Shown: positions 9,572 to 19,815 of the stretch, piece by piece
Layout: the number at the start of each line of letters is the position of its first letter
Position numbering within the stretch: position 1 is the first letter of the stretch
Assembly (NCBI RefSeq): GCF_016117655.1
Contig: NZ_CP064936.1
Span: 2,542,001 to 2,606,000, forward strand
From: Treponema peruense
Lineage (GTDB): Bacteria; Spirochaetota; Spirochaetia; Treponematales; Treponemataceae
Length of the DNA stretch: 64,000 nt
Direction: 5' to 3'
Translations under genes and position numbers: made by a program
The notes under the pieces: generated by a model
Seen by the model: the letters and a program-made list of their open reading frames with translations, nothing else
Database searches by the model: none
What the model was told of the DNA's origin: nothing

Positions 9572-10396
9572 CTACTTCTTGCGGCGACTAATAATGAACC
9601 GATCAGAGGTCTTTCTCTTGTTACGGGTCTTATAACCTCTACAAGGCTGTCCCCAAGGAGTAACAGGATTGTGTCCCTTACCGGCGCCTTCTCCACCACC
9701 AAGCGGATGATCAACAGGGTTCATAGCCATACCACGAACTGTCGGACGAATACCGCGCCATCTGTTGCGGCCAGCTTTTCCAAGCTTTGTATTCATACGA
9801 TCTTCGTTTCCTACAATACCGATTGTTGCATAGCACTTTCCGTTAATACGGCGAAGTTCACTGGAAGGAAGACGAATAGTTACATACTCACCTTCTTTTG
9901 CAGCAACAAGAGCACCGGCACCTGCAGAACGAACAAGCTGTCCGCCACGACCAAGTGTAAGCTCAATGTTATGAACTGTAAATCCAACAGGAATTGCAGA
10001 AAGCGGAAGTGCATTTCCTACAGTAGGAGCAGCATTTTCGCCAGACATAATTTTCTGACCAACAGTCAGTCCCTTTGGAGCAATTATGTAGCGCTTTTCA
10101 CCGTCAGCATAGGCAATAAGAGCGATGTCCGCACTGCGGAACGGATCGTACTCAATTGTCTTGACAGTTCCAGGAATACCGTGCTTATCGCGTCTGAAAT
10201 CGATTTCACGATACTTTCTCTTATGACCACCACCCTGGTGACGTACAGAAATACGTCCGCCAGCTCCACGTCCTGCTTTAGCAGCGCGACCTGAAGTCAG
10301 GCTTTTTTCGGGTTTATCGGCTGTCAGTTCTTCACGTACCAAGTCAACACGGCCACGTGTACCTTTTGAATAAGGCTTATATATCTTAAGAGCCAT
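9572..10396 (-). CDS. rplB: 50S ribosomal protein L2 (uL2)
   Basis: Needed for subunit joining and peptidyl transfer. 274 residues. The C-terminal block with [21 protein letters not shown] carries the conserved His near the peptidyl-transferase centre. N-terminus [17 protein letters not shown]. Gap to rplW is 29 bases, the longest inside this gene set apart from the rpsJ-rplC gap. Confidence 0.98.
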   Translation of the reverse strand: MALKIYKPYSKGTRGRVDLVREELTADKPEKSLTSGRAAKAGRGAGGRISVRHQGGGHKRKYREIDFRRDKHGIPGTVKTIEYDPFRSADIALIAYADGEKRYIIAPKGLTVGQKIMSGENAAPTVGNALPLSAIPVGFTVHNIELTLGRGGQLVRSAGAGALVAAKEGEYVTIRLPSSELRRINGKCYATIGIVGNEDRMNTKLGKAGRNRWRGIRPTVRGMAMNPVDHPLGGGEGAGKGHNPVTPWGQPCRGYKTRNKRKTSDRFIISRRKK

Positions 10397-10425
10397 ATGG
10401 TTCCCCTTATTTACTGTTCAAAGGC

Positions 10426-10710
10426 TCAAGCGCCTTCAAACACCTTAATTGTTTCGCCAGGAGCAAGTTTAACGATAGCTTTCTTGTAGCTGGCAGTTCT
10501 TCCAGGTCTTCCACGAACCCGTTTCATTTTTCCCTGTACATTGACTGTTGTGCAGTCTTCAACTTTTACATTGAAAAGTTTGCGTACAGCTTCTTTTATT
10601 TGTATCTTTGTCGCAGAAGAAGCAACCTTGAATGTATACTTATTCTGGTCGCGAAGTGCTGTTGCTTTCTCTGAAAGAATCGGTTCAATAAGAACATCTT
10701 CGAATGTCAT
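10426..10710 (-). CDS. rplW: 50S ribosomal protein L23 (uL23)
   Basis: Exit-site protein that docks trigger factor and SRP. 94 residues, with IEPILSEKATAL, then IKEAVRKLFNVKVEDCTTVNV. The ATG shares a base with the rplD stop (TAATG). Confidence 0.96.
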   Translation of the reverse strand: MTFEDVLIEPILSEKATALRDQNKYTFKVASSATKIQIKEAVRKLFNVKVEDCTTVNVQGKMKRVRGRPGRTASYKKAIVKLAPGETIKVFEGA

Positions 10711-11348
10711 TATTTTGCCTCCTTATCTTCGGCATAGAATTCTGAAAGATTCTTTGCAGCACCTTCAAGCATAATTACTTTTCTTCCATAGAAAAGGTCA
10801 TGTGCACGAAGACGATTGAAAGAAAGGAAATAAACATTCGGAAGGTTTCTTCCAGCCTGTTTGATAAGCTTGTCATCATCCTTAAGAAGGATAACAGTGC
10901 GCTCACCTTTAGTAAAATTGTTAAGAATTTTTACAAGATCCTTTGTCTTACCGCTTTCTACAGTGAAATCTTCCACAACAGTGAGTCTGTCGCTCTGAGC
11001 CTGAAGGCTAAGAATTGTTTTCATTGCAAGACGCTTTTCTTTCTTAGGAATTGCATAGCTGTAATCACGGGGTCTTGGTCCAAAGACAATACCACCGCCT
11101 ACTGTGATAGGAGACTTTTTATCACCACGGCGGGCGTTACCAGTTCCCTTCTGTTTGTACGGCTTTGCATTGCTTCCATGAACTTCGGCACGTGTTTTTG
11201 TGCATGCTGTTCCAACGCGTTTATTTGCTAATTCGTTAGTGATGGCGTAGTAGATAACATCTTCGTTGACTGGGAGTCCGAAAATTTTATCATCAAGATT
11301 GATTGTCCTGAGTTCTTTACCATCGATTGAATAGACTTTCTTTTCCAT
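10710..11348 (-). CDS. rplD: 50S ribosomal protein L4 (uL4)
   Basis: Tunnel-constriction protein; in E. coli it also represses the S10 operon. 212 residues. The loop around residues 45-85 ([23 protein letters not shown]) is shown here only by its core [14 protein letters not shown]. Lies 14 bases after rplC. Confidence 0.97.
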   Translation of the reverse strand: MEKKVYSIDGKELRTINLDDKIFGLPVNEDVIYYAITNELANKRVGTACTKTRAEVHGSNAKPYKQKGTGNARRGDKKSPITVGGGIVFGPRPRDYSYAIPKKEKRLAMKTILSLQAQSDRLTVVEDFTVESGKTKDLVKILNNFTKGERTVILLKDDDKLIKQAGRNLPNVYFLSFNRLRAHDLFYGRKVIMLEGAAKNLSEFYAEDKEAK

Positions 11349-11362
11349 ACTATTCCTCGACC

Positions 11363-11983
11363 TTATTTCTTGACTGCAGCCTTAACGATAAGTGTGCAAT
11401 CTTTGTTCCCAGGAACTGCTCCACGAACCATCAAAACTTTAAGCTCAGGGTCTACTTTTACAACCTTGAGATTCTGTACTGTTACACGCTCAAAACCCAT
11501 GTGACCAGGCATCTTAATATTCTTAAGTGTGTGTCCAGGAGTTGTACTGCATCCAGTACCACCGGCCTCACGATGGAACTTAGAACCGTGTGTTGCACGT
11601 CCACCATGGAAACCCCATCTCTTCATTACACCCTGGAATCCCTTACCCTTAGAGGTAGCGGTCACATCGATGAAACGAATTTTCTCAAACATTTCGACAC
11701 CAATCTGGTCGCCAACTTTTACATCGCCTTCAAAATCGCGAAATTCTTTAAGATGACGTTTTGGTGTAATGTCCTCAGGAAACTGCTTTGCATAAGGCTT
11801 GCTTGCCTTGTTTGCCTTGAGATCTTCAAGACCAAGAACAATAGCGTTGTAGCCGCACTTTTCCTCTGTCTTTGTAGCAACAACAGTGTTAGGCTCGACG
11901 CGGATCACGGTTACTGGTGTCAGATTACCGTTTTCGTCGAAAACTTGTGTCATTCCTACTTTTTTTGCTATCAGACCTTTCAT
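11363..11983 (-). CDS. rplC: 50S ribosomal protein L3 (uL3)
   Basis: Assembly initiator that reaches the peptidyl-transferase centre. 206 residues: MKGLIAKKVGMTQVFDENG at the start, GKGFQGVMKRWGFHGGRATHG cut to GFHGGRATHGSKFHR, and PGHMGFERVTVQNLKVVKVD in the second half. A 108-base folded spacer separates it from rpsJ. Confidence 0.97.
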   Translation of the reverse strand: MKGLIAKKVGMTQVFDENGNLTPVTVIRVEPNTVVATKTEEKCGYNAIVLGLEDLKANKASKPYAKQFPEDITPKRHLKEFRDFEGDVKVGDQIGVEMFEKIRFIDVTATSKGKGFQGVMKRWGFHGGRATHGSKFHREAGGTGCSTTPGHTLKNIKMPGHMGFERVTVQNLKVVKVDPELKVLMVRGAVPGNKDCTLIVKAAVKK

Positions 11984-12038
11984 CTGAATACTCCTATTTA
12001 GGAAGATCAGGATTTCCTTTACTTCCCTTCGGCCGCCA

Positions 12039-12087
12039 TCCCCGATCCAGGGGACCGTTACCGTTTATTTTTGGAAACTAGGTTTCC
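12039..12087 (-). promoter_or_regulatory. Two hairpins between rpsJ and rplC
   Basis: The 108-base gap between rpsJ and rplC holds two perfect hairpins: GGAAAC/GTTTCC (12073-12078, 12082-12087) and TCCCC/GGGGA (12039-12043, 12050-12054). Neither is followed by a U-run on the minus strand, so neither looks like a terminator. Their place in the S10 operon suggests control by a ribosomal protein or an RNA processing site; this is inference. Confidence 0.4.
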
Positions 12088-12091
12088 GCAA

Positions 12092-12400
12092 TTACTGTTT
12101 AATCTCTACATCAACACCGGCAGGAAGCTCAAGCTTCATAAGTGAATCCATCACTTCAGAACTGGGCTCGAATATGTCAATAAGGCGTTTGTGTGTACGC
12201 ATCTCAAACTGTTCACGTGACTTCTTGTTAACAAAAGGTGAACGAAGAACTGTAACCTTATTAATTCTTGTTGGAAGGGGGATTGGTCCTGAAACCTTTG
12301 CTCCAGCCTTCTGAACCTGCTGTACGATATCTTTTGCACTCTGATCGATAAGAGCTACGTCAAAAGCACGAAGTCTTACACGAATCTTATCGTTTGCCAT
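12092..12400 (-). CDS. rpsJ: 30S ribosomal protein S10 (uS10)
   Basis: Ribosomal head protein; as NusE it also joins NusB in antitermination. 102 residues from the second of two tandem ATGs (12400), which lies 5 bases from GGAGG; the first is too close. [27 protein letters not shown] and the [15 protein letters not shown] block are family marks. Confidence 0.97.
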   Translation of the reverse strand: MANDKIRVRLRAFDVALIDQSAKDIVQQVQKAGAKVSGPIPLPTRINKVTVLRSPFVNKKSREQFEMRTHKRLIDIFEPSSEVMDSLMKLELPAGVDVEIKQ

Positions 12401-12412
12401 CATTCCTCCAGT

Positions 12413-12442
12413 CAGAAACCGGGGTACAAACCCCGATTTCTG
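12413..12442 (-). promoter_or_regulatory. Hairpin between tuf and rpsJ
   Basis: The 50-base spacer after tuf is almost filled by a strong hairpin: arms 12413-12424 (CAGAAACCGGGG) and 12431-12442 (CCCCGATTTCTG), 11 of 12 positions paired, loop TACAAA. On the minus strand it ends directly before the rpsJ Shine-Dalgarno site and has no U-run. A processing site or a translational control element is more likely than a terminator. Confidence 0.5.
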
Positions 12443-12450
12443 ATTATAAA

Positions 12451-13638
12451 CTACTCAATAATCTTTGTAACCTGACCAGAGGCGATTGTGCGTCCACCCT
12501 CACGGATAGCAAGCTTAAGTCCCTCATCCATAGCAATCGGGTGAATAAGCTCACCAATGATCTTTACGTTGTCACCAGGTTTTACCATGTCTGTTCCTGG
12601 TTCGAGTTCTACAGTACCAGTGATATCTGTAGTGCGGAAGTAGAACTGTGGGCGGTAACCTGTAAAGAACGGGCTGTGGCGTCCACCTTCTTCCTTTGAA
12701 AGAACGTAGATCTGAGCTTCGAACTTTGTGTGCGGGTGAATGCTTCCGGGAGCAGCGAGAACCTGTCCGCGAATAACATCTTTCTTTTCAACACCACGAA
12801 GAAGAATACCAGCGTTGTCTCCAGCCATACCTTCGTTAAGTGTCTTGTTGAACATTTCGATACCAGTTACAGTAGAAGCCTGTGTCGGGCGGATACCAAC
12901 GATTTCAACAGCGTCACCCATGTGAACAACACCGCGCTCGATACGACCAGTAACAACAGTTCCACGTCCTGTGATTGTGAAGATGTCTTCAATAGGCATA
13001 AGGAACGGCTTTTCATCGTCGCGAACAGGATCATCAAACCATGTATCCATAGCTTTAAGAAGCTCTTCGATACACTTTGTGTTCTCAGGATTGTCAGACT
13101 CGTTAAGAGCTTTGAATGCAGATCCCTGGATGATTGGTGTATCAGCAGAGAATCCGTAACCCTGAAGAGTGTCCTTTACTTCTTCAACAACGAGTTCAAG
13201 AAGATCTGGATCGTCTACGAGGTCAACCTTGTTAAGGAATACAATAATCTTGGGAACGCCAACCTGGCGTGCAAGAAGAAGGTGTTCCTTAGTCTGAGGC
13301 ATAACAGAATCAGGAGCAGAAACTACGAGAATAGCTCCATCCATCTGTGCAGCACCAGTAATCATGTTCTTGATGTAGTCAGCATGTCCCGGGCAGTCAA
13401 TATGTGCATAGTGACGCTTGTCTGACTGATACTCAAGGTGACGGCTGTTGATAGTAATACCACGAGCCTTTTCCTCAGGTGCATTGTCGATTTCATCGTA
13501 CTTCAGAAGCTTATCACCATACTTCTTTGCGCAGTAAGCAGTGATAGCTGCAGACAATGTGGTCTTACCATGGTCAACGTGACCGATGGTTCCAACGTTC
13601 ATGTGAGGTTTGGTTCTGTTGAACTCTTCCTTTGCCAT
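12451..13638 (-). CDS. tuf: Translation elongation factor EF-Tu
   Basis: GTPase that brings aminoacyl-tRNA to the ribosome. 395 residues, standard length. G1 box GHVDHGKT at residues 19-26, DCPGH near 81, NKVD near 136; effector region and domains II and III are complete. It follows a long leader of its own and leads into rpsJ and the S10 operon. fusA is not beside it. AAGGAG is 7 bases before the ATG. Confidence 0.98.
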   Translation of the reverse strand: MAKEEFNRTKPHMNVGTIGHVDHGKTTLSAAITAYCAKKYGDKLLKYDEIDNAPEEKARGITINSRHLEYQSDKRHYAHIDCPGHADYIKNMITGAAQMDGAILVVSAPDSVMPQTKEHLLLARQVGVPKIIVFLNKVDLVDDPDLLELVVEEVKDTLQGYGFSADTPIIQGSAFKALNESDNPENTKCIEELLKAMDTWFDDPVRDDEKPFLMPIEDIFTITGRGTVVTGRIERGVVHMGDAVEIVGIRPTQASTVTGIEMFNKTLNEGMAGDNAGILLRGVEKKDVIRGQVLAAPGSIHPHTKFEAQIYVLSKEEGGRHSPFFTGYRPQFYFRTTDITGTVELEPGTDMVKPGDNVKIIGELIHPIAMDEGLKLAIREGGRTIASGQVTKIIE

Positions 13639-14133
13639 GATTTTCTCCTTGCTCTACAGGTAAATAAACCTGCGGCATATGTATTTTTTATGTGCTGCAC
13701 TTTAAGCCAGAAAACACCGCGCATAAAAAATGAACGATGCTTTCGCATACACACTTTACCAAGTAAAAGAGATGATTATTATGTAACGGGCAACTAACAA
13801 TTTCTGTTTCATCTATTCGAAGCAGTTGGCCGCTACCACCTAACATCATCAAGTTATTTTGATAACCGGTCTGGTATTACGAACCTTCCAATTTACTGGC
13901 GTAAATATCGTTTGCATTTGCAAACTCTGTCAGAAACCCGAAATACTTAACCAATTGAAGCCCCGCCAACGGCGGAACTTTCTGCACTAGGGGGTGTGGC
14001 AACCTGAAGACTGTTGTGTAGTACAGTCAGCTTTACGGCAACCACCGGACAACCTACAAAATTGTCCGTCTGACATCTCAAAGAACCCTCTGGCGCAAAA
14101 CGCGCTTTCAACACCCACTTCGGGCGTATACGG
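13639..14133 (-). promoter_or_regulatory. Long folded 5' leader of the tuf-S10 operon
   Basis: No gene is supported in this stretch. From the promoter at 14141-14169 a transcript would run about 490 bases before the tuf ATG. It holds a chain of small perfect hairpins: 14046-14052/14062-14068, 14009-14014/14023-14028, 13963-13967/13971-13975, 13910-13915/13920-13925, 13853-13857/13862-13866, 13737-13740/13745-13748 (loop GAAA on the transcript) and 13657-13661/13668-13672. No tRNA could be folded from it. Autoregulation by a ribosomal protein or EF-Tu, or RNA stability, are guesses. Confidence 0.55.
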
Positions 14134-14140
14134 TGCATAT

Positions 14141-14169
14141 TTTATACACTTTTTAACAAATTTATTCAA
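14141..14169 (-). promoter_or_regulatory. Predicted promoter of the tuf-S10 operon
   Basis: Minus-strand -35 TTGAAT (14164-14169), 17-base spacer, -10 TATAAA (14141-14146). It lies just after the rpsG terminator (14225-14259) and is the best sigma70-type match in the gap before tuf. Confidence 0.6.
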
Positions 14170-14224
14170 TAGGTAAATGTTTATTCTGCAAATAAAAAAG
14201 CAGTTTTTTTTAATATTTAAATAT

Positions 14225-14259
14225 AAAAAAGGCGCCATTTATAAAAAACAGCGCCTTTT
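14225..14259 (-). terminator. Intrinsic terminator after rpsG
   Basis: Perfect 9-base stem AAAAGGCGC (14227-14235) with GCGCCTTTT (14251-14259), loop of 15, followed on the minus strand by a run of T (from 14230 down). It lies 18 bases after rpsG and closes the rpsL-rpsG transcript. Confidence 0.85.
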
Positions 14260-14277
14260 CAAAAAGAAAAAGAAGAA

Positions 14278-14748
14278 CTACCAGCGGTAGTGTGCAAAAG
14301 CCTTGTTTGCTTCTGCCATCTTGTGTGTATCTTCCTTCTTCTTGTAAGCAGAACCAGTGTTGTTGAATGCATCAAAAAGTTCAGCTGCAAGAGTCTCTGC
14401 CATTCCGTGTCCAGAACGTGAGCGTGCTGCAGTGATCATCCAGCGCATTGCAAGAGCTTCACGGCGGCTATCGCGAATTTCGATAGGTACCTGATATGTA
14501 GCTCCACCAACACGGCGGCTCTTTACTTCTACCATCGGCTTTACATTCTCAAGGGCCTTCAGGAATACTTCAAGAGGATCCTTGTCTGTCTTTGCCTTAA
14601 GTTTGTCAAAAGCATCATATATAATCTTCTGGCAAGTCTGTTTCTTTCCGTCAAGCATCATGCGGGTAACGAACTTAGAGATAACAACACTGTTGTATCT
14701 TTCGTCTGGCATAACCGGGCGGTTAACTGATTTCTTATGTCTTCCCAT
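14278..14748 (-). CDS. rpsG: 30S ribosomal protein S7 (uS7)
   Basis: Head assembly initiator and, in E. coli, repressor of the str operon. 156 residues: MGRHKKSVNRPVMPDERYN, then RRVGGATYQVPIEI and RREALAMRWMI. 21 bases after rpsL and followed by a terminator, so the str transcript ends here rather than reading into fusA or tuf. Confidence 0.97.
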   Translation of the reverse strand: MGRHKKSVNRPVMPDERYNSVVISKFVTRMMLDGKKQTCQKIIYDAFDKLKAKTDKDPLEVFLKALENVKPMVEVKSRRVGGATYQVPIEIRDSRREALAMRWMITAARSRSGHGMAETLAAELFDAFNNTGSAYKKKEDTHKMAEANKAFAHYRW

Positions 14749-14769
14749 AGTAATTTAACCTCCTTAAAA

Positions 14770-15144
14770 TTATGCCTTAGGCTTCTTGGCACCATACTTT
14801 GAGCGGGCACGCTTGCGTCCGTCAACACCAAGAGTATCCTTTGTTCCGCGAATAATGTGATAGCGAACACCAGGAAGATCCTTTACACGTCCACCACGTA
14901 CAAGCACAACAGAGTGCTCCTGGAGGTTGTGTCCAATTCCAGGAATATACGCAGTAACTTCAATACCATTACTCAAGCGAACACGGGCAATCTTACGAAG
15001 AGCCGAGTTCGGTTTTTTCGGTGTCTGAGTCATAACGCGAGTACATACTCCACGTTTCTGCGGACAGGACTCAAGCGCGGGAGCTTTAGTTCTGTTTGCT
15101 GACGTCTGACGACCCTTACGAATCAATTGATTAATTGTAGGCAT
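14770..15144 (-). CDS. rpsL: 30S ribosomal protein S12 (uS12)
   Basis: Decoding-centre protein. 124 residues. The [11 protein letters not shown] loop has Lys at the position where changes give streptomycin resistance, and [15 protein letters not shown] is unchanged, so the sequence predicts the streptomycin-sensitive form as far as S12 is concerned. Own promoter at 15231-15260. Confidence 0.97.
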   Translation of the reverse strand: MPTINQLIRKGRQTSANRTKAPALESCPQKRGVCTRVMTQTPKKPNSALRKIARVRLSNGIEVTAYIPGIGHNLQEHSVVLVRGGRVKDLPGVRYHIIRGTKDTLGVDGRKRARSKYGAKKPKA

Positions 15145-15167
15145 CGGCCTATTCTCCTATTTAACCG

Positions 15168-15260
15168 CCGAGCAGCACCTCGGACAAAATAAACATGTTA
15201 ATTCCCTGAAAAGAGAAGATAAGTCTATATATAATACCGAATTCAACTGTTTTCCGTCAA
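15168..15260 (-). promoter_or_regulatory. Predicted rpsL-rpsG promoter and leader hairpin
   Basis: Minus-strand -35 TTGACG (15255-15260), 18-base spacer, -10 TATTAT (15231-15236). The leader of about 80 bases contains a hairpin CCGAG/CTCGG (15168-15172, 15179-15183) just before the rpsL Shine-Dalgarno site. S7 control of this operon is known in E. coli; whether this hairpin is such a site is unknown. Confidence 0.6.
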
Positions 15261-15294
15261 TAGAATTCCGATGAATCCGGCATAAATAGTTGAA

Positions 15295-15327
15295 TTCATC
15301 CCCAAAAATTGAATTTTCAGGGATGAA
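15295..15327 (-). terminator. Hairpin after rpoC, possible terminator
   Basis: Perfect 8-base stem TTCATCCC (15295-15302) with GGGATGAA (15320-15327), 7 bases after the rpoC stop. The following minus-strand bases are not U-rich, so termination may be weak or the hairpin may be a 3' end stabiliser. A new promoter lies just downstream. Confidence 0.5.
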
Positions 15328-15333
15328 TCTTTA

Positions 15334-18300
15334 CTAGTCCTCGTCGTTTCCTTCCATTCCGGCAGACATTGTGTCCATTGTCTCGGCTGCAAGGGCTTTT
15401 TCTATACGACGCTGTTCAAGGATCTCTTCCATCTTGGCATCAAGGTCGGCCGTAGAAGAGTCAGAAAGCTTAACGTTATGATACTGGCGCATACCGCTTC
15501 CGGCCGGAATCATATGACCGATAATAACGTTTTCCTTAAGTCCGTGAAGGTGATCGATTGAACCTGCAATTGCCGCATTTGTAAGAACACGTGTTGTCTC
15601 CTGGAAAGAAGATGCAGAAATAAACGAATCAGTTGCCAAAGCTGCCTTTGTAATTCCCTGGAACATCGGGCGTGCTATGGCAGGCTGTCCGCCTTCTTCA
15701 ATAACGCGCTCATTTTCTTCATGGAATGTGTACTTGTCAACTGACTGGCCGTAGATAAACTTTGTATCTCCTACAGACACAATTTCTACTTTCTTAAGCA
15801 TCTGGCGGATAATTGTTCCGATATGCTTGTCGTTGATGTCTACACCCTGTGCACGGTAAACGGACTGAATTTCATCCATAAGGAAGTTCTGCAGGGAATC
15901 TTCACCCAAAACAGACAGAACGTCGTGTGCATCGATAGAACCATCACTGAGCTTTTCACCTGCTTCGACTGTATCTCCGTCACGAACAAGAAGACGTTTT
16001 GTCATTGGAACAAAGTGATTAAATTCCTTGCCGTATTCATCTTCTACGATAACAGTTCTCTTACCCTTTACAATCTTTCCAAACTTTACGGTTCCTGCTA
16101 TCTGTGAGATAACAGCCGGATTCTTTGGCTTGCGGGCCTCAAAGAGTTCTGAAACGCGCGGAAGACCGAGGGTAATATCGTTAGCCTTGCTTGCTTCCTT
16201 GGCAATCTTTGCAAGAGTTTCTCCTGCCTTTACCTGCTGCTTGTCTGAAGCAAGAAGGATTGCTCCTGCAGGAAGGTGGTAACTACCCTTTTCGTTTCCG
16301 TCTTCGTCAGTAATGATAATTCTTGGCTGCTTTACGTCAAGATGAAGATCACTGATACGGCGTTCAACTGCTCCTGTCTGGGGATCTGTTTTTTCAAGAA
16401 GAGTAGATCCTGTAATAATGTCCTCAAAGTGAACATATCCTGAAACTTCAGCAATAATAGGTTCGCTGAACGGATCGAATTCACCAATAGGAACATTCGC
16501 GTCGGCTACGCATCCGGCTGAAACATACTGTGAGTAAATTATTGAACCGTTGACAATCTCTATCTTCTGGTCATTACTTGTAAGATAAACGGTATTGTCG
16601 CGGATTATAATGCGTCCGTTGTCAGAAGCTTTTACTTCTTCGCCGTTATGCTTGAAAATTACATTATCCTTGCGGACGCGTGCCCCGTCGGTAACAAGAA
16701 GTTCATCAGAAGGTTCAAAACCGTACTTGTTAAAAAGTTTTGTTACAACCATTGAACCGCGACGTGTAAACAGCCAGTTGCCGTTATCCATAACAACGTG
16801 TGTTCCTTCAACGCTCTGAATATATACAGGATACTTCATTGCGATGTGGTTGTCTTCTGTTGTCTTTTCGGCGGCTCCTCCCGTATGGAATGTACGAAGG
16901 GTAAGCTGAGTACCAGGCTGTCCGATTGACTGTGCAGCGATTGTTCCGACTGCTTCACCGATTTCAACAATTTTGTTGCGTGCAAGGTCTTTTCCGTAAC
17001 ACTTTACACAGATTCCATGCTTGCTTTCGCAGGTAAGAACTGTGCGGAGTTTTACTTTTTCTACACCGGCCTTGTCAATCTTCTGGGCAAGAGCCTCGTC
17101 AATGTACTGGTTAACATCGCAGAGCAACTCGCCGCTTACAGGGTCAAGAACGCGCTCGATTGTATAGTGACCGGCAATTCTTGTAGCAAGAGGCACAACT
17201 ACAGTGTCTCCGTCCTTGATTGCTGTGTAATCAATACCGTTGATTGTTCCGCAGTCATCTTCATTTACAACAACGTCCTGGGCAACATCAACAAGACGGC
17301 GTGTCATGTAACCGGCATCGGCTGTCTTGAGAGCTGTATCGGAAAGTCCCTTACGGGCACCGTTTGTAGAAATAAAGAATTCAATAACGGAAAGTCCTTC
17401 CTTAAAGTTTGCACGGATAGGAAGTTCAATGATGTCTCCGTTAGGTTTCTGCATAAGTCCGCGCATTGCGGCCAGCTGTGAAATCTGTTTCTTGGAACCA
17501 CGGGCACCGGATGTAGCCATCATGTAGATAGTATTGAATCCGTCCTTGTCCTTGGCAAGATTGTCCATCATTATGTTGGTGAGCTTTTCGTTTGTTCTTT
17601 CCCAAACTTCAGTTACGCGGTTATAGCGTTCGTCCTGTGTAATAGCACCGCGTGACCACTGGCTAACGATGTCTTCAACTTCTTTATTGGCCTTGTCAAC
17701 CATAGCTTTTTTCTCTGCTGGAACAAGGATGTCATCCATAGAGAGCGTTGCACCGTAGAACGTAGCATTTTTGTAACCGCAGGCTTTGATTGCATCAAGC
17801 ATCTGGATTGTAAGCCATGCCCTGTCAGTTGCATAAAGACTGATAATCAGCTTGCGCAGAACATTTTCTTCTATAGGAGTTTCGCGGTTGTAAATCTTAT
17901 TAATCTGCTTAATAAGAAGTGCGTCTCCCATTACTTTGTCCATTACTTCGGCAGAAAGTTTTTCGAACGGATACTTTGCTTCGATAAGAGCCTTGACTGC
18001 CTTGTCACTGGTCTGCTCGTTGTGATAAACGCTTTCAATCATCTTCTTGAGCTTTTTGTCGCCAAGAAGTTCATTGTAATAGTCAACTTCTGCAGGCATA
18101 GACTCATTGAATGCAAGCCGTCCGGCTGAAGTAAGAATATAGCGTCCGTCAGGATCTTTGTCTCCGCTTACGCACTTATTGAGAACAGCCTTGTGAATCT
18201 TGATTTCTGCCTGCCATTCGATAGCACCGGACATAGCAGCAAGACGAACTTCATCAGTTGAACTGAAAAGTTTTCCTGTACCCTTTGCGTTCGGCTTAAT

Positions 18301-19815
18301 GGAAGTCATATAGTAGATTCCAAGAACCATATCCTGTGAAGGATAAACAATAGTATTTCCGTTTGCAGGGTCAAGAAGGTTTCTTGCAGAAAGCATGAGT
18401 GTCCAGCATTCCATCTGTGCCGCCTGGGTAAGAGGAACATGGATAGCCATCTGGTCACCGTCGAAGTCAGCATTAAAAGCCTTACATGCAAGAGGATGAA
18501 GCTTAAGTGCCTTTCCGGGAACAAGAACAGGTTCAAATGCCTGAATTCCAAGACGGTGGAGTGTAGGAGCACGGTTAAGCATAACAGGATGCTCGCGTAC
18601 AACTTCATCAAGAATAGCATATACTTCGGCAGACTCGCTTTCTACAAGCATTTTTGCCTTTTTAATGTTAAATACAACACCCTTGTCTACAAGTTTCTTC
18701 ATTATAAACGGCTTAAAAAGTTCAAGTGCCATTTTTTCAGGAAGACCACACTGCCAGAGCTTAAGTTCCGGACCTACAACAATAACTGAACGTCCTGAGT
18801 AGTCAACACGCTTACCAAGAAGATTCTGGCGGAAGCGTCCCTGCTTTCCCTTAAGCATGTCACTGATTGACTTGAGCGGTCTGCTTGATGCTCCCTTAAC
18901 GACACGCTGCTTGCGCTTGCTGTTGTCAAAGAGTGCATCTACGGCTTCCTGAAGCATGCGCTTTTCGTTGCGGATAATAATATCCGGGGCAGAAAGTTGC
19001 TGAAGTCTCTTGAGACGGTTATTTCTGTTTATTACGCGGCGGTAAAGGTCATTGAGGTCGGAAGTTGCAAAACGTCCTCCGTCAAGCTGAACCATAGGAC
19101 GAAGTTCCGGCGGAATTACAGGAACAACGTCAAGAATCATCCATGATGCCTTGTTTTCAGAAGAGCGGAAGTTCTCAACAATCTCTATGCGGCGAAGAAG
19201 ATGCTTGTCGCTCTTTGGCCCCTTTTCTATCATCTTTGCGCGAAGTTCCGCTGCCAAAGCATCAAGATCAAGGTTTTCAAGCAAAGTCTTTATGGCTTCT
19301 GCACCCATGCCGGCAGTAAATGAACCGCCGTAGCGTTCCTGGGCTTCCATGTACTCGTCTTCAGTAAGAAGCTGGTTCTTTTTAAGGTCAGTATCGCCCG
19401 GATCAATTACGATATACTTCTCGTAGTAAAGTACCGAGCGGAGTGCTGCAACCTGAAGATCAAGCAAAAGACCCATGCGGCTCGGAACTGAATGGTAATA
19501 CCAGATGTGGCTTACCGGAGCTGCAAGTTCAATGTGTCCTGTTCTCTCGCGGCGAACTTTAAAGTGAGTAACTTCAACACCGCAGCGGTCACAAATAACA
19601 CCCTTGTAACGGATGCTCTTGAATTTTCCGCAGTAGCATTCCCATTCCTTTGTGGTTCCGAAAATGCGCTCACAGAAAAGGCCGTCACGCTCCGGTCTGA
19701 GTGTTCTATAGTTTATTGTCTCAGGCTTTTTTACTTCACCGTAAGACCATGCACGGATATTGTCCGGCGATGCAAGCTTTATTTTAAGACTGGCGAAATC
19801 CTGAATGTCACGCAT
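15334..19815 (-). CDS. rpoC: RNA polymerase beta' subunit
   Basis: Catalytic subunit of RNA polymerase. 1493 residues from the ATG at 19815, which overlaps the end of rpoB by 8 bases and has GGAG 9 bases upstream. N-terminal zinc ligands Cys60, Cys62, Cys75, Cys78; the Mg-binding NADFDGDQM at 448-456; a second cysteine set with [13 protein letters not shown] around residue 930; trigger-loop region and C-terminal domain complete. No insertion or fusion is evident. Confidence 0.98.
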   Translation of the reverse strand: MRDIQDFASLKIKLASPDNIRAWSYGEVKKPETINYRTLRPERDGLFCERIFGTTKEWECYCGKFKSIRYKGVICDRCGVEVTHFKVRRERTGHIELAAPVSHIWYYHSVPSRMGLLLDLQVAALRSVLYYEKYIVIDPGDTDLKKNQLLTEDEYMEAQERYGGSFTAGMGAEAIKTLLENLDLDALAAELRAKMIEKGPKSDKHLLRRIEIVENFRSSENKASWMILDVVPVIPPELRPMVQLDGGRFATSDLNDLYRRVINRNNRLKRLQQLSAPDIIIRNEKRMLQEAVDALFDNSKRKQRVVKGASSRPLKSISDMLKGKQGRFRQNLLGKRVDYSGRSVIVVGPELKLWQCGLPEKMALELFKPFIMKKLVDKGVVFNIKKAKMLVESESAEVYAILDEVVREHPVMLNRAPTLHRLGIQAFEPVLVPGKALKLHPLACKAFNADFDGDQMAIHVPLTQAAQMECWTLMLSARNLLDPANGNTIVYPSQDMVLGIYYMTSIKPNAKGTGKLFSSTDEVRLAAMSGAIEWQAEIKIHKAVLNKCVSGDKDPDGRYILTSAGRLAFNESMPAEVDYYNELLGDKKLKKMIESVYHNEQTSDKAVKALIEAKYPFEKLSAEVMDKVMGDALLIKQINKIYNRETPIEENVLRKLIISLYATDRAWLTIQMLDAIKACGYKNATFYGATLSMDDILVPAEKKAMVDKANKEVEDIVSQWSRGAITQDERYNRVTEVWERTNEKLTNIMMDNLAKDKDGFNTIYMMATSGARGSKKQISQLAAMRGLMQKPNGDIIELPIRANFKEGLSVIEFFISTNGARKGLSDTALKTADAGYMTRRLVDVAQDVVVNEDDCGTINGIDYTAIKDGDTVVVPLATRIAGHYTIERVLDPVSGELLCDVNQYIDEALAQKIDKAGVEKVKLRTVLTCESKHGICVKCYGKDLARNKIVEIGEAVGTIAAQSIGQPGTQLTLRTFHTGGAAEKTTEDNHIAMKYPVYIQSVEGTHVVMDNGNWLFTRRGSMVVTKLFNKYGFEPSDELLVTDGARVRKDNVIFKHNGEEVKASDNGRIIIRDNTVYLTSNDQKIEIVNGSIIYSQYVSAGCVADANVPIGEFDPFSEPIIAEVSGYVHFEDIITGSTLLEKTDPQTGAVERRISDLHLDVKQPRIIITDEDGNEKGSYHLPAGAILLASDKQQVKAGETLAKIAKEASKANDITLGLPRVSELFEARKPKNPAVISQIAGTVKFGKIVKGKRTVIVEDEYGKEFNHFVPMTKRLLVRDGDTVEAGEKLSDGSIDAHDVLSVLGEDSLQNFLMDEIQSVYRAQGVDINDKHIGTIIRQMLKKVEIVSVGDTKFIYGQSVDKYTFHEENERVIEEGGQPAIARPMFQGITKAALATDSFISASSFQETTRVLTNAAIAGSIDHLHGLKENVIIGHMIPAGSGMRQYHNVKLSDSSTADLDAKMEEILEQRRIEKALAAETMDTMSAGMEGNDED

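Noticed and set aside
14187-14210. A + strand terminator (CTGC/GCAG with T-run)
   Set aside because: Stem of four pairs only and no + strand gene ends there.
13947-14238. Two minus-strand open frames of 63 and 83 codons in the tuf leader
   Set aside because: No ribosome site, they overlap the promoter and hairpins, and their composition is not protein-like.
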